A stretch of 64,000 nt of DNA from Jaltomata sinuosa (taxonomy: Eukaryota > Streptophyta > Magnoliopsida > Solanales > Solanaceae). The stretch spans positions 1 to 64,000 of the forward strand of contig QJPP01003102.1 of NCBI GenBank assembly GCA_003996215.1, written 5' to 3'. Shown here in pieces: positions 45,373 through 57,180 of this stretch. A model generated the notes under the pieces. That model did not search any database. It was given only the letters and a program-made list of their open reading frames with translations, and was not told the origin of the DNA. The translations under genes and the position numbers were made by a program. The stretch's first letter is position 1. Each line of letters starts with the position of its first letter.

Positions 45373-48300
45373 TCAGTTGGCATCTATCTTGGTCAACATT
45401 AATGAGGAAGACATAGAGGGATATGTGGAAACCGTGAATTCCCTAATAGGGCTTTGTTTTTATAGTTACACTCCCAAGAAAATATCTCTGGACCTGGAGA
45501 ATAGAGTAACACCACCAGCAAAACCATCCATCATTAAGGCTCCCAAACTTGAGCTAAACCAGTTACCGGCTCATCTTCGGTATGAATTCTTGGGACCTGA
45601 TGAAACTTTACTTGTTATTTTTTTCCACTTTGTGTTCTGATATGTAGGTAAAAAGATTCATAGCAGTGTTGTGGAAGTACAAAAAAGATATTGGATGGAG
45701 AATAGTTGATATCCGTGGAATTCCAGCAGGCATATGTGAACATAAGATTAAGCTCGAGGATAATAGCTGACCCAGTGTTAAACACCATAGAAGACTCAAC
45801 CAAGCCATGCAGGAAGTTGTCAAAAAGGAGATTATCAAGTGGTTGGATATAGAGGTAGTCTACCTCATTGCAGATAGTCTGTGGGTTAGTCCAATACAGT
45901 GTGTATCCAATAAAGGAGGCATAACCGTGGTTGAGAATTCAAAGAATGAGCTAATACTAACCAGAATTGTCACCAAATGGCGTGTCTGCATGGATTATCG
46001 GAAGCTCAATGTAGCAATATTTAAAGATCATTTTCCCATTCCCTTCATTAATTAAATGCTGGACAGGTTGGCTGGGCGAGCTTATTACTATTTCCTTGAT
46101 AGTTACCCTGGGTACAACCAGATTAATATTTCATTGGAGGACTAGGATAAAACCATATTCACTTGTCTGTAGGGGACATTCACATTCAGTCGCATGCCTT
46201 TTAGTCTTTGCAATGCTCCTGCAACTTTCCAACATTGCATGATATCCATATTTTCTGAGGTGGTTGTGGATTACTTGGAAGTGTTTATGGACGACTTCTT
46301 AGTTGTCGGTGATAGATTTGAAGATTTTCTAGATCATCTGGAGCAAGTTTTAGCAAGATGTGAGGAAACCAATCTAGTGCTCAACTGGGAGAAGTGCCAT
46401 TTTATGGTGCAAGAGGGCATTGTACTGGGGAAAAAAGTTTCTGAGAAGGGAATTGAGGTGGACCAAGTGAAGATTGATATTATTGCAAAGCTTTCACCAC
46501 CCACTTACATTAAGGGAGGAAGAAATTTCTTGGGGCATGCAGGATTCTATAGAAGATTTATCAAAGACTTCTCTAAAATCTCCATGCCGATGTGCAAGCT
46601 TCTTGAAAAAGAGGCTAAATTCAGTTTTGATGAGGATTGCTTGAAGGAATTTGAGGAGTTGAAGTGTAGGTTGACTCAGGCACCAATTATTGTAGATCTG
46701 AATTGGTCCTTGCCTTTTGATCTAATATGTGATGTAAGTGGATATGCAGTTAGGGTTGTTCAAAATTATGCATCATGTGTACTACGTGAGCAAATCATTG
46801 AATGGGGCACAGAAAAACTTTACAGTGACCGAGCAAGAGATGTTGGCTATTTTTTATGCGTTTGAGAAATTCAGAGCATATCTCTTGGGTTCCAAAGTAG
46901 TAGTATATACTGATCATGCCACCATTCAATACTTGATATAAATGAAGGATGCCAAACCCAGGTTGATCAGATAGGTACTGTTGCTACAAGAATTTGATTT
47001 TGAGGTGAAGGACATAAAGGGTACAGAAAATCAAGTGCTGACCAGTTTTCGCAGTTGGAAGAGAATGCACAGTTGGCTGAGGAGCCAGATCCTGATGATG
47101 CCTTTCCTGATGAAAGGTTATTGGTGGTGTCCTATGACACAGTCCTTTGGTATGCTGACTATGCCATTTTTCTAGTTGCAGGTGTTTTACCAGAAGATGT
47201 CAAGAACTACCAGAAGAAGCAGTTCTTGCGATATGTCCAAAACTACTACTGGGAGGAACCTTACTTGTTCTTAATTTGAGCAGATAATATTATCAGGCAA
47301 TGTGTTGCTGAAGATGAGTTCCTCCCTATCCTGAAAGCATGCCATGACTCTTCAGTAGGGGGTCACTATTCTGCGAATAGGACTGTGGTAAAGGTGTTGG
47401 AGTGTGGTTACTACTGGCCAATATTGTACAATGATGCAAATCAACATGCAAGGAGTTGTGATCAATTCCAGAGATAGGGTACCATATCCAGGAGACATGA
47501 GATGCCTCTAAACTTTGTACTGGAGGTTAAACTCTTCGACATGTAGGGAATCAACTTCATGGGCCTATTTGTCAGTTCACAAGGCACGAAGTATATCCTG
47601 GTAGTAGTAGACTATATCTCTAAATAGGTGGAAGCAATTGCCCTACCAAACAACGAAGCTAGGAGCGTCACAGCTTTTCTCAAGAAGAGCATCTTCATTC
47701 ATTTTTGCACACCTCATGCCATAATTAGTGATGGTGTCTCTCACTTTTGAAATAAAGCATTTGTTGGGATACATGAGAAATATGGATTCAAGTACAAGGT
47801 GGCCACCCCTTACCATCTCCAAACAAATGGTCACGTTAAAGTGTCTAACAGAGAGATCAAGAGCATACTGGCTAAGACTTTCAATGCCAACAGGATTTGC
47901 TGGTCCCAAAAATTTAATGATGCCTTATGCGCATATCATACGTCCTACAAGACCCTCGTTGGCATATCTCTTGACCAATTGGTGTTTTGAAAGGCCTGCC
48001 ACTTATAAGTTGAACTAGAGCATAAGGCACTCTAGGCACTAAAGAAAATGAACCTTGATTAGTATAAAGCTGCAAAGTTCAGGTTGTCACAACTAATTGA
48101 AATGGAGGAATTTTGGTTTCACTCCTATGAAAGTGCAGTGTTGTATAAAGAGAGAAATAAAACTATTGCATGATAGAAAGATCGTGAATAGGATGTTCCA
48201 ACCTAGAGATGATGTGTTGCTGTCCATTTCTTGGTTGAAGTTATTTCCAGGAAAGATAAAATTCAAATGGTCGGGACCCTTCAAGGTCGTTAGCATATCT

Positions 48301-48447
48301 CCACATAGAGTGGTTGAACTTGAGTCTAAAGATGGTTCTCGGACATTCAAAGTCAACGACCAGAGGGTGAAATACTACCTAGGAATTTCTGATGGAGACA
48401 AACTGATTGAGGAACTCCATCTCAAGGATAGACTAGAGCTGGAATAA
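45373..48447 (+). pseudogene. Athila pol of element F: RT, RNase H, integrase
   Basis: The linker with YTPKKISLDLENR and LPAHLRYEFLG (45373-45605) is followed by a disrupted stretch. RT starts at about 45807: QEVVKKEIIKWLD, WRVCMDYRKLN (about 45980), MPFSLCNAPATF (46194) and the FMDD box (46284-46295). Stops at 46053, 46144 and 46171 interrupt it. RNase H begins near 46710 and shifts frame at about 46738. Integrase covers about 47290-48447. In the zinc finger the second Cys of the CxxC pair is replaced (SCDQFQR). The first catalytic Asp is Asn (47553-47555), the second is kept (ISDG, about 47727), and the catalytic Glu is Lys (47838-47840). A C-terminal SH3-like module (FPGKIKFKWSGPF, about 48247-48285) closes the gene. 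Confidence 0.9.
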
Positions 48448-48489
48448 TCATGGGTAATGCATCATGTCGCGATGTTAAATTAGGCGTTG

Positions 48490-48507
48490 CTTGGGAGGCA
48501 ACCCAAG
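48490..48507 (+). other. Post-pol hairpin of Athila F
   Basis: CTTGGGAGGCAACCCAAG, identical to 38360-38377, about 45 bases after the pol stop. Confidence 0.8.
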
Positions 48508-49763
48508 TTTACCTCTTTTATTTTACTTTTATATGTTCATTTTTTAATTAGAATAGAGTTATGGGTGTTAATGTGCAGAGAAGGACAGGGCCAAGATGTG
48601 ATATGGCTATGAATACTTGGAAAATTTGGTAAGTCATTACAGAAGACATAACAGACCATTCTCTAGGAAAATGGGTCGTTCTATCGTCTGTAGTAACTTC
48701 CAATAATTTGGAAGCCACTGTTTTGTATCAGCCTGGAATGATCACCAAAATGGTCCATTTTAACCCAAAACGGTCAATTTCTATGATCGTATGGGATTTA
48801 TATATATATATATATAAAATAAAATAAATAGGTGTTTAAAATTGGGAGAAAATAAGAGTTTAAAACACCCATTTCAATTTTTCTCCCACATAAAAAGATA
48901 AATGTCCTTTTAATTATCTTTCACTTTAATTTCTCCTCTCATAATACCTCTTCCCTCACCATGATCACACATGCATACCTCACTTCTCTTCATCTCTCGT
49001 CTGTTTGTTGTTTTTGCAAGTGAAGAAAGTGAAACTCATCAGGTACTGTCCTCCGTACTTCTTTCTTTAGTTTGCTCTATTTATCTCACCCTATCTTATT
49101 TCCCTCAATTGGAATTTAGCACTCATGTCTTAATTGATAGTTATTTGAGGAACCCTAGTTACTAATTGTCAAGAGTATGAAAGAGTTGAGTTAGAGGTAG
49201 TACAGTTGTTGATGTGGTTTTGTATTGGGTGGTGAAAATTTCATTTCGAATTTGAAGTCAAGTGAAGTCTTCGTAGCATGCGTATATAGTTGTTGTTGTA
49301 AATTTTGGGTATAACTTAGGTTGGTAATTACGTGAGGGGTGCACTAGTTGCAATGTGATGATCGTAGTGTATATATTTGTTATTTCCTGTATGAACTTGT
49401 TTCAAATTCAATGTTTTTCTCCCCACGATGAGTATTAGGACCCGTAGAAGTAATGTACGGATCCTAACCTTAATCGTAAGGATAAAAACATGGAATTTGG
49501 TGGTTTCAATTCATCATTATGATTCATGAAATGACCTATTTTACCAAATAACTGATCATTTCTTGAAATGTAATAATGGTTGAAATTTTGATGTTTATTG
49601 TTTCTGCAAAATGGAAAGAGAAACGCGTCATTTCAATATGAAATAGCTCATTTCCCTGTCTGTTTTAACTTATGAATTTTTATCTGTTTCTATTTTCCAA
49701 AATGGAATAGGAAATGGACCGTTTCCATCCAAAATTGTCCGTTCCCTCAACCGTTATAAGTTC
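48508..49763 (+). other. Spacer between pol and env-like gene of F
   Basis: No gene is supported. It has a TA run (48799-48816) that also reads as a TATA-like box, followed by a CT-rich stretch (about 48880-49015), an arrangement that could act as an internal promoter and leader. Between 48650 and 49840 there are many GGACCGTT/AACGGTC/TGGTCCATTT phrases. Confidence 0.5.
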
Positions 49764-51405
49764 TTGGTTTCCCCCCATTCTGTTAACCAAGAAGGTAGAG
49801 AAAATGTTCCGTTCTCTTTAAAATGGACCATCCCCTCAATCATTCCAATATCCTGCACTCTTTTTGCCTATGCTTTCGTAGTGGTTTCTAACACATTTTT
49901 TGCATGTATGTTCCATAAAGATCCACTATGTAGAGGAAGCATCAGTAGAGGGCCTACTAGTCGGGGAAAGGAAATTGAGACCTGATTACAGGATGAGTCA
50001 GAAGAATCCACAGAAGAAGTTGCCCCACTAGTGAGGCCCTAGACTAGACAAAGGGTGCAGCGTATGAGTCCTAGTCCCGAACCCTCCAAGATTGACGAGG
50101 GGGGTTTGTCATCTTTATCATCATTGGAATTTGACCAACATGCCAAGGAAGTATCTGACCAACAAGCTGAGGAATCGGGAGATGTAGTCCTCACAATTGA
50201 AAAACAATATCTGAATGAACAAAGGCAGAAGGATCATCAGTATCGGGACAGTATTTGTTGGGGAATTGAAGGATGAAAATGATCTACAATTCTGGACTTG
50301 AACACAATAAGCAGGGAAATCCTAAGAGAGGCATTACAGATGAAATTAGGATCAACTCAGTGGGTAGCGCTGACTACCCGGCACTCTATGCCTTGTACCG
50401 ATACTACCAGCTTGAATGAATGAGTGCTCCACCAGGTCAGTACTACCCCACCTTGGTTCATGAGTTTTATGTCGCTTATCTGTCCACTCTATAGGGCACT
50501 GTGTCTAAGGACACACCACTAAAGTCACTACCAGCTCTCGATAGTGTGCGGATCTGAGGTATGAACATTGATATTTCTGAATAAATCAGAAATTGATTAT
50601 GTTTTGGGCCTAAATACATAGCACCAGCAGCTACTCCAGAGTACACTCATAAGCTCAATCGCCAAAAATTCGAGCAGGCCTAGTTAACATCACTGATTAC
50701 TGACAATGATCCACCGTGGTTGTGGGAAACCATGCCCTCCATACATAAGAGTTCATTGAGCTTAGCAGCAAAATTTTGGTAAAAAATTGTACATATGCGG
50801 CTAATACCGACTACATGTGATGATACTCTGACCACGGACAGAGCAGTATTGGTAGAGAGTTTTCTATCTCGATTCCTAATTAATGGGCATTTTATTGCAC
50901 TAGAGATACAGGAGAGGGCATCCAGATTGACTACCACCATGCCATTCATATGCCTCATCATGAGAATATGCCAGGCTGCGGGTATTTCTCATGACATAGG
51001 CTGAGAATATCCTAGTGAGTTGATAGGTTTCTGGATGCAACATGGACATAGGATATTGACAAGACCAAAGATGAGACTCGTGCAGCTGCTAAAGTAGTAA
51101 GAGCTACATCCATATCAGCGAGTACACCTTTGGAGCAGACATCAACCCACTAGGAGAGAACACTGCAGCAGTCCATTCACAGCCCATGGGGGCACTGCCA
51201 CTTGCATATTTTACTGCTGCCACATTATTTACTGCTTCTTTGAGCACATCTACTACACAGCTTACCACACCTTATGCTTATACTAGAGATAGTTTCATAT
51301 CAATGGCCTACAAGGCTAATTATGCAGACAGACAGGTTTGTAGTTTGTTGAATGACCTAGGACTATTTGGTACGAGTGCACTAGTGCCCCTATGGCACCT
51401 TCAGA
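49764..51405 (+). pseudogene. Env-like gene of Athila F, first part, cut by element G
   Basis: A serine/acid-rich N-terminal region (about 49950-50276) precedes the same env-like domain as in E. Landmarks are YYPTLVHEFYVAY (about 50440-50480), then a decayed middle with several stops, then an open segment at about 50795-51004 with TTDRAVLVESFLSRFLINGHF and MPFICLIMRICQAAGI. The frame shifts repeatedly (stops near 49983, 50040, 50274, 50416 and 50490). A threonine/alanine-rich tail (51186-51405) is interrupted by element G after the phrase CACCTTCAGA and resumes at 60711. Much more decayed than the E copy. Confidence 0.72.
51401..51405 (+). repeat. Target site duplication of G, left copy
   Basis: TCAGA before the LTR start TGTCACGCC; repeated at 60711-60715. 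Confidence 0.92.
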
Positions 51406-53605
51406 TGTCACGCCCCGAGGTTACCTCCTAGACGTAACACAGGACTTGGAACCACAAGGATCCCAAGCTAACCCTTGGTCATAGCATTCTCAAGCATAAC
51501 AAGATAATACATAGCGGAAGCATCGTAAGAGAATCCAAATAGGAAACATAATCATATAAAAGAGAGTCCAATAAGAAGTACAACTCAACAGTCATCCCAT
51601 AGCATCTATGTCTGAAAGCCTCTAACACTATCATAGAGAGTTGATGGGACAACAACCCAACTAACTCGACAATCTGATACATAAAGGAAGTATAAAACTG
51701 AAATACGGTCTAGTCCTCGAACTATGAGGGCTCACCAAAGCTGACTGAGAGAGTGGCCTGGAACTCTAGCCACGAAGCTGTGAAGAAATACCTGAATCTG
51801 CATCATCAAAGGATGCAACACAATATGCGTTAGTACTATGGAATGTACTAAGTATGTGAGCAATGCATGAACATGATGAAAACATGCTAAGTATACTTAA
51901 ATAACTGAAATCATGCTTTTAAAGATAAACTGAATGCAATGACTCTAATACTTTCTTTAAGCTGAAACATAATCATAAGTCATAAGTCTGAAATCTAAAT
52001 AAGAGTCGAATGCAAGTTTAAAAGCATAAACTATTTTCTTGTGGGAGATTCTCTAACCGACATAGACCATGTGAGCTAGATGGAATCCGATGTATCCTCC
52101 CCATCGAAAGGACCCAAAATACCTTGCCAGGGTATAAAGGCATTACTTTGGCGTGATCACTAAAACTGATGCCCAACAGAGAGGACTTAAGACCTACGGG
52201 GGCACATAGTTCTGGGACCTTTTGGGTACTCTCACCCTGTCCAACTCGGTGCTAATACTACTCCCAAAACATACATATAGCTCATATAATACTTGGGTAC
52301 TGATGCCAAATCTGTTTGAAAAGAATAAGGGTATATCTGATACCGTGCAATTCACTTAGCTTAGGTGCGCATATCTAGATGCCAAACCTTTCTTTAAATA
52401 TAGAGACATATCTGATGTCCAAACTTTCTTTAAACATAGGGACATATATGATGTCCAAACTTTTTAAAACATAGGGACATATTTGATGTCCAAAACAGTT
52501 GGAAAAGCATAAGGACATATCTGATATCATGCAATTCAAAAGTCATGAATCATAAAGCTTTGCAAGACCATAATTCAAAATATACCTTTCTTGCTAAATT
52601 CATACTTAAAGAATTAGTCATGCAGTTTCATAAGTACATATAGGCCATGATATCTAATCATGCCAACTTTTTCTTGAAAATATGTAAATTCATAGTTTCA
52701 TGCTAGAAATCAACATTCATGCTTTGGCTTTTAAAACCAATGAGAGAATCATAATCAAATCATGAGTAATCAAAAGAAATCCATGAATTTAAACATAAAA
52801 ACGGATTTCATAAACTTTCCCCAAGTTTAGATCAAAATTCTAATTTCATAACTTCATAATTCAAATTAAGACTTGGGGATTTTGGCACAAGGGTGCAGGA
52901 ACCCATTGTTATAAACCCACATACCTTGGTGGAAGATTACCCACTTGATTGGAAAAAAGATTTGGGAAACTTGACTTGGAGCTTGGAGACTCAAGCTTGA
53001 GAGCAACTTTCCTTTTTGAGTGAATAATGATGAACTTAATAGGGTCTTAGGGTAATATGGGTGAAAACACTTCTAAAAGTAGTCAAAACGACTTCACTTA
53101 ATACATAATAGGGTAGGAAATGACCAAAATGCCCCTGGGAATTAAATAAGAAAAGGCTGGAAAACAGTCAACCTTCAGTGACAACGGTTTGGTCAACGGT
53201 CCGTACTTCGAGAAGACGGACCATCCTAGAAGCCATTGTTTCTTGGCACATAAAAAGGGTCTGCTGGATCTTAGGGATAACGGGTGGAATGACGGACCCG
53301 TCATCCAAAAGGACGGGCCGTCCTTCAACACCTCGATCTTGGGTACTGGAAGAGGGACTTCTGAACTTCGATGGACGAGCATCAGGGTAGTTGGGAATGA
53401 CGATCCGCCATCTAGAAGGATGGACCATTCCTCAACCTGTCATTTTTAGGACCAACGTAGGGATCCTCTGAGACTTGGATGATGTACGCACAGGAAGAAC
53501 CATGGTTCCAAACAACAAACCGTCGTCTGAGCCGTCATCCCTGGAAACATGGAAATTTTCTGAGATTTTAACTTAGATAGCCGGATATGTGCAAGGGGTG
53601 GTACA
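51406..53605 (-). repeat. 3' LTR of element G
   Basis: 2200 bases, matching 58600-60710. Open frames (51479-51682 minus; 53098-53449 on both strands) have copies in the other LTR and are not genes. The region 53170-53560 is rich in ACGGACCGT-like palindromes, which is why both strands stay open there. Between 52390 and 52510 a ~45-base phrase (CATAGGGACATATCTGATGTCC-like, split here) is repeated about four times. Confidence 0.92.
52380..52535 (-). repeat. Short tandem repeat in the G LTR
   Basis: A phrase ACATATCTGATGTCCAAAC plus CTTTAAACATAGGG recurs about four times at 40-50 base steps. It recurs with one more copy at about 59580-59710 in the other LTR. Confidence 0.7.
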
Positions 53606-53620
53606 ATATCTCCCCCTTGG
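53606..53620 (-). other. Polypurine tract of G
   Basis: On the minus strand CCAAGGGGGAGATAT immediately precedes the LTR start TGTACCACC. Confidence 0.85.
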
Positions 53621-53849
53621 GATCATTCGTCCTCCAATGAAGGCTCACCAAGGAAAACAGAGGGGAAAACAGCCCAACCAAACATCAAAAACATAGAAAT
53701 CAAGGGGTAATCACAAAACTTGCACTTTTCAACTTGAAAACATGATAAACTAACTTCGTAAAACATGGATGCATGCTAAACTCATGAGACGAACTGACGG
53801 AGTACAATCGGAGGGACATACTAAGAAAGAAACCAGTACCTCGAGCTGG

Positions 53850-56800
53850 AACTGAATCAGAAGGAAAGAGATGAGGATATTTGGCTTTCATGGCCTCTTC
53901 CAATTCCCAAGTAGCACCTTCAACAAGTTGATTCCACCAAAGGACTTTTACCGAAGCGACTTCTTTGTTCCATAACCTCCAAATCTGACGATCAAGAATC
54001 TCCATGGGAACCTCCTCATAAGTGAGACTATCCTTCACACCTACATCTTCCAAAGGAACAATCAAGCTCGGGTCGCCAACACACTTCTTCAATAAGGAAA
54101 CATGAAAAACAGGGTGAACCACTTCCAACTTTGCTGGCAACTCCAACTCATAAGCAACACTACCAACTCTCCTCGAAATCCGATAAGGACCTAAAAATGG
54201 GGACTGAGCTTTCCTTTTTGCCAAATCTCATCACGCCCTTCATGGGTGACACCTTAAGGAAAACCCATTCATCAACTTCAAATTCTAACTCTCTCCTCCT
54301 CACATCCGCATAAGATTTCTGTCAACTCTGAGCGGTCTTCAACCTTTCTCGAATAAGCTAAACTTTCTGCATGGTCTCATGCATAGAATCTGGACCAATA
54401 AAGGCTTCCTCACCAACCTCGAACCAACTAATAGGAGATCTACATCTCCGGCCATAAAGTGCCTCATATGGAGCTATTTGGATGCTAGAATAAGTTGTTG
54501 TTGTAGGCAAACTCGATAAGAGGTAAGTGATCATCCCAATTTCCTTTGAAGTCCATAACACAAGCCCTCATCATATCCTCCAAAGTCTGAATAGTATGCT
54601 CGGCCTGGCCATCCGTTTGAGGGTGAAAAGTTGTGCTAAGCTTTACCTTAGTACCAAGGCCCTTCAGAAATGATAGATAAGGGAACACCATGCAGTTGGA
54701 CTATCTCCCGAATGTAGAGTCTGGCATAATAATCCGTTGTATCTATAGTCTTAATAGCCAAGAAATAGGATGACTTGGTCATCTGATCGACAATCACCCA
54801 AATGTAGTCATGTTGCCTTCGAGTATGAGGCAAACCCGTAATAAAGTCCATATTGATTGCTTCTCATTTCCAAGTGGGAAGGTCAATATCCTGAAGCATA
54901 CCACCTGGTCTTTGATGTTCCACCTTTACCTATTGACAGTTGGGACACTTAGCCACAAACCCGGCTATGTCCTTCTTCATACCATTCCACCAAAAGACTT
55001 TCCATTGATCACGGTACATCTTGGTGGCACCCGGATAAATGGAGTATCTAGAACTATGGGCCTCAGACAAAATCTGTTGTCTCAACCCCTCAACATCTGG
55101 CACACACAAGAGACCCTGATAACGAAGCACACCATCTCCCCCTTGGTATAAAACCTCAACCTTTTGTTAACTCACAGCACCCTTAAGCTGAAGTAGAATG
55201 GGATCTTGGTCTTGCTTGGCTTTCACCTCAGCCACCAAGGATGATTCATCACCATTAGTCACAATCACACCACCTTTGGTCGAGTCCACAAGGCGAACTC
55301 CCAACCAAGCAAGCTTATGAACTACTTTAACCAATTCCTTCTTTCCATCTTCGATAAAAGCTACACTTCCCATGGACAACCTACTCAAAGCATCCGCCAC
55401 AACATTGGCCTTACCCGGATGGTAAAGCACACTCATATCATAATCCTTAAGGAGCTCAAGCCATCTCCTTTGTCACAAATTCAATTCCTTTTGAGTGAAC
55501 ACATATTGAAGACTTTTACAATTCGTGAAAACATCCACATGCACACCATACAAGTAGTGCCTCCAAATCTTCAAAGAAAAAACCAGGGCCGCTAGCTCAA
55601 GATCATGAGTAGGGTAGTTCTTCTCATGCACCTTAAGTTGTCTCCAGGCATAAGTAATCACCTTGCCCCGCTACACCAAAACACAACCCAAATGAATTCT
55701 AGAGGCATCACAATACACAACAAAATCATCAAGGCCCTCGGGTAGAGCCAATACTGGAGCTATAGTCAATCAAGTCTTCAATTCCTGAAAACTTTTCTCA
55801 AAAGAGTCGGACCACTGAAACTTAACATTTTTCTGAGTTAATCGGGTCAATGGGGAAGCAAGGAAGGAAAACCCCTCCCTAAATCTCCTATAGTAACCAT
55901 CCAAACCCAAGAAGCTTCTAATATCAGATGGAAAAGTAGGTCTAGGCTTGTTCTTTACTACTTCTATCTTTTGAGAATCAACCCGAATACCATCTTTAGT
56001 CACAATATGACCCAGAAAAGCAACAGACTGCATCCAAAACTCTCACTTGCTAAACTTAGCAAACAATTGTCTATCCTTGAGAGTTTGCAACACAACCCTC
56101 AAGTGATCCACATGCTCCTCCTCACTCCGAGAGTAGATGAGGATATCATCAATGAAAATAATCACAAACATATCCAAATACAATTTGAACACACGATTCA
56201 TCATATCCATAAAAGTTGCAGAAGCATTCGTTAGACCAAAAGACATAACAACAAACTCATAATGACCATACCGAGTCTTGAAGGCTGTTTTTGAGATATC
56301 ACACTCCTGAACCTGAAGCTGATAATAAACGGATCTAAGGTCAATTTTGGAGAAGAAACTAGCACCCTAAAGCTGATCGAACAAGTCATCAATCCTAGGA
56401 ATGGGATACTTATTCTTGATTATGACCTTGTTCAATTGGCAGTAATCAATACACATTATAAGAGAACCATCTTTCTTCCGAACAAATAAAACTGGGGCAC
56501 CCCAAGGTGAAATACTAGGCCTGATGAAACCCTTATCAAGCAATTCTTTCAACTGGTCTTTCAACTCATTGAGTTCCGCGGGGGCCATTCTATAGGGAGG
56601 AATAGAGATAGGATTCGTATCCGGAAGAAGATCTATCCCAAAGTCAATTTCTCGCTCAGGAGGAACTCCGAGCAAATCATCGAGGAACACTTCTAGGAAT
56701 TCATTCACAATAGGAACATACTGAATACGCAGGGTCTCAGACTCCGTGTCCATAACCTGAACTATATGATAGACATAAACCTTAGAAATCATCTTCTAGC

Positions 56801-57180
56801 CTTAACATAAGATATGAAATGACCCTTCGAAGAAGAGGGACTACCTTGCCATTCTAGGACAAGTTCATTAGGAAACTTGAAACTAACCACACGAGTGCGG
56901 CAATCAACTAAGGCATAAAATGCATACAACCAATCCATACCAAGAATGACATCAAAATCAGTCATCTCCAACTCTACTAAATCCGCTGAAGTGATTCTAT
57001 GAAGGACTGAGATAGGGAAACTTCGATAGACTCTTTCGGCTAGAACTGACTCACCAACCAGAGTAGAAACATGAAAGGGTTCTAAAAGAAATTTAGGACG
57101 AACCTCAAACTTACAAGCCACATAAGGGTAAAAGATAAGGATGCATCGGGATCCAACAAGGAATACACATCAAGAGAGAA
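53850..57180 (-). pseudogene. Protease, RT, RNase H, integrase and chromodomain of element G
   Basis: Protease opens at about 57178 with SLDVYSLLDPDASLSF: the active-site loop reads Asp-Pro-Asp where D-P/S/T-G is usual. It shifts frame and continues with PYVACKFEV and an ILGMDWL segment. RT covers about 56640-55900, with IPPYRMAPAEL, CIDYCQLN, FGLTNAS and the FIDD box (Asp codons at 56145-56150). RNase H spans about 55740-55450 and has TNCKSL where TDHKSL is expected, so a catalytic Asp is lost. Integrase has HSSRY and CPNCQ in the zinc finger, WVIVDQMTKS with the first Asp (about 54790), and a short deletion at about 54672 that removes the second Asp. GQAEHTIQ keeps the Glu. The chromodomain (VKVLWWNQLVEGATWE) is at about 53900-53960. 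Stops at 56368, 55670, 55472, 54932 and 54860 interrupt it. Confidence 0.9.

Noticed and set aside
53178..53449. Overlapping frames on both strands in the G LTR
   Set aside because: Explained by palindromic ACGGACC-type repeats; the copy at 60374-60630 shows the same pattern.
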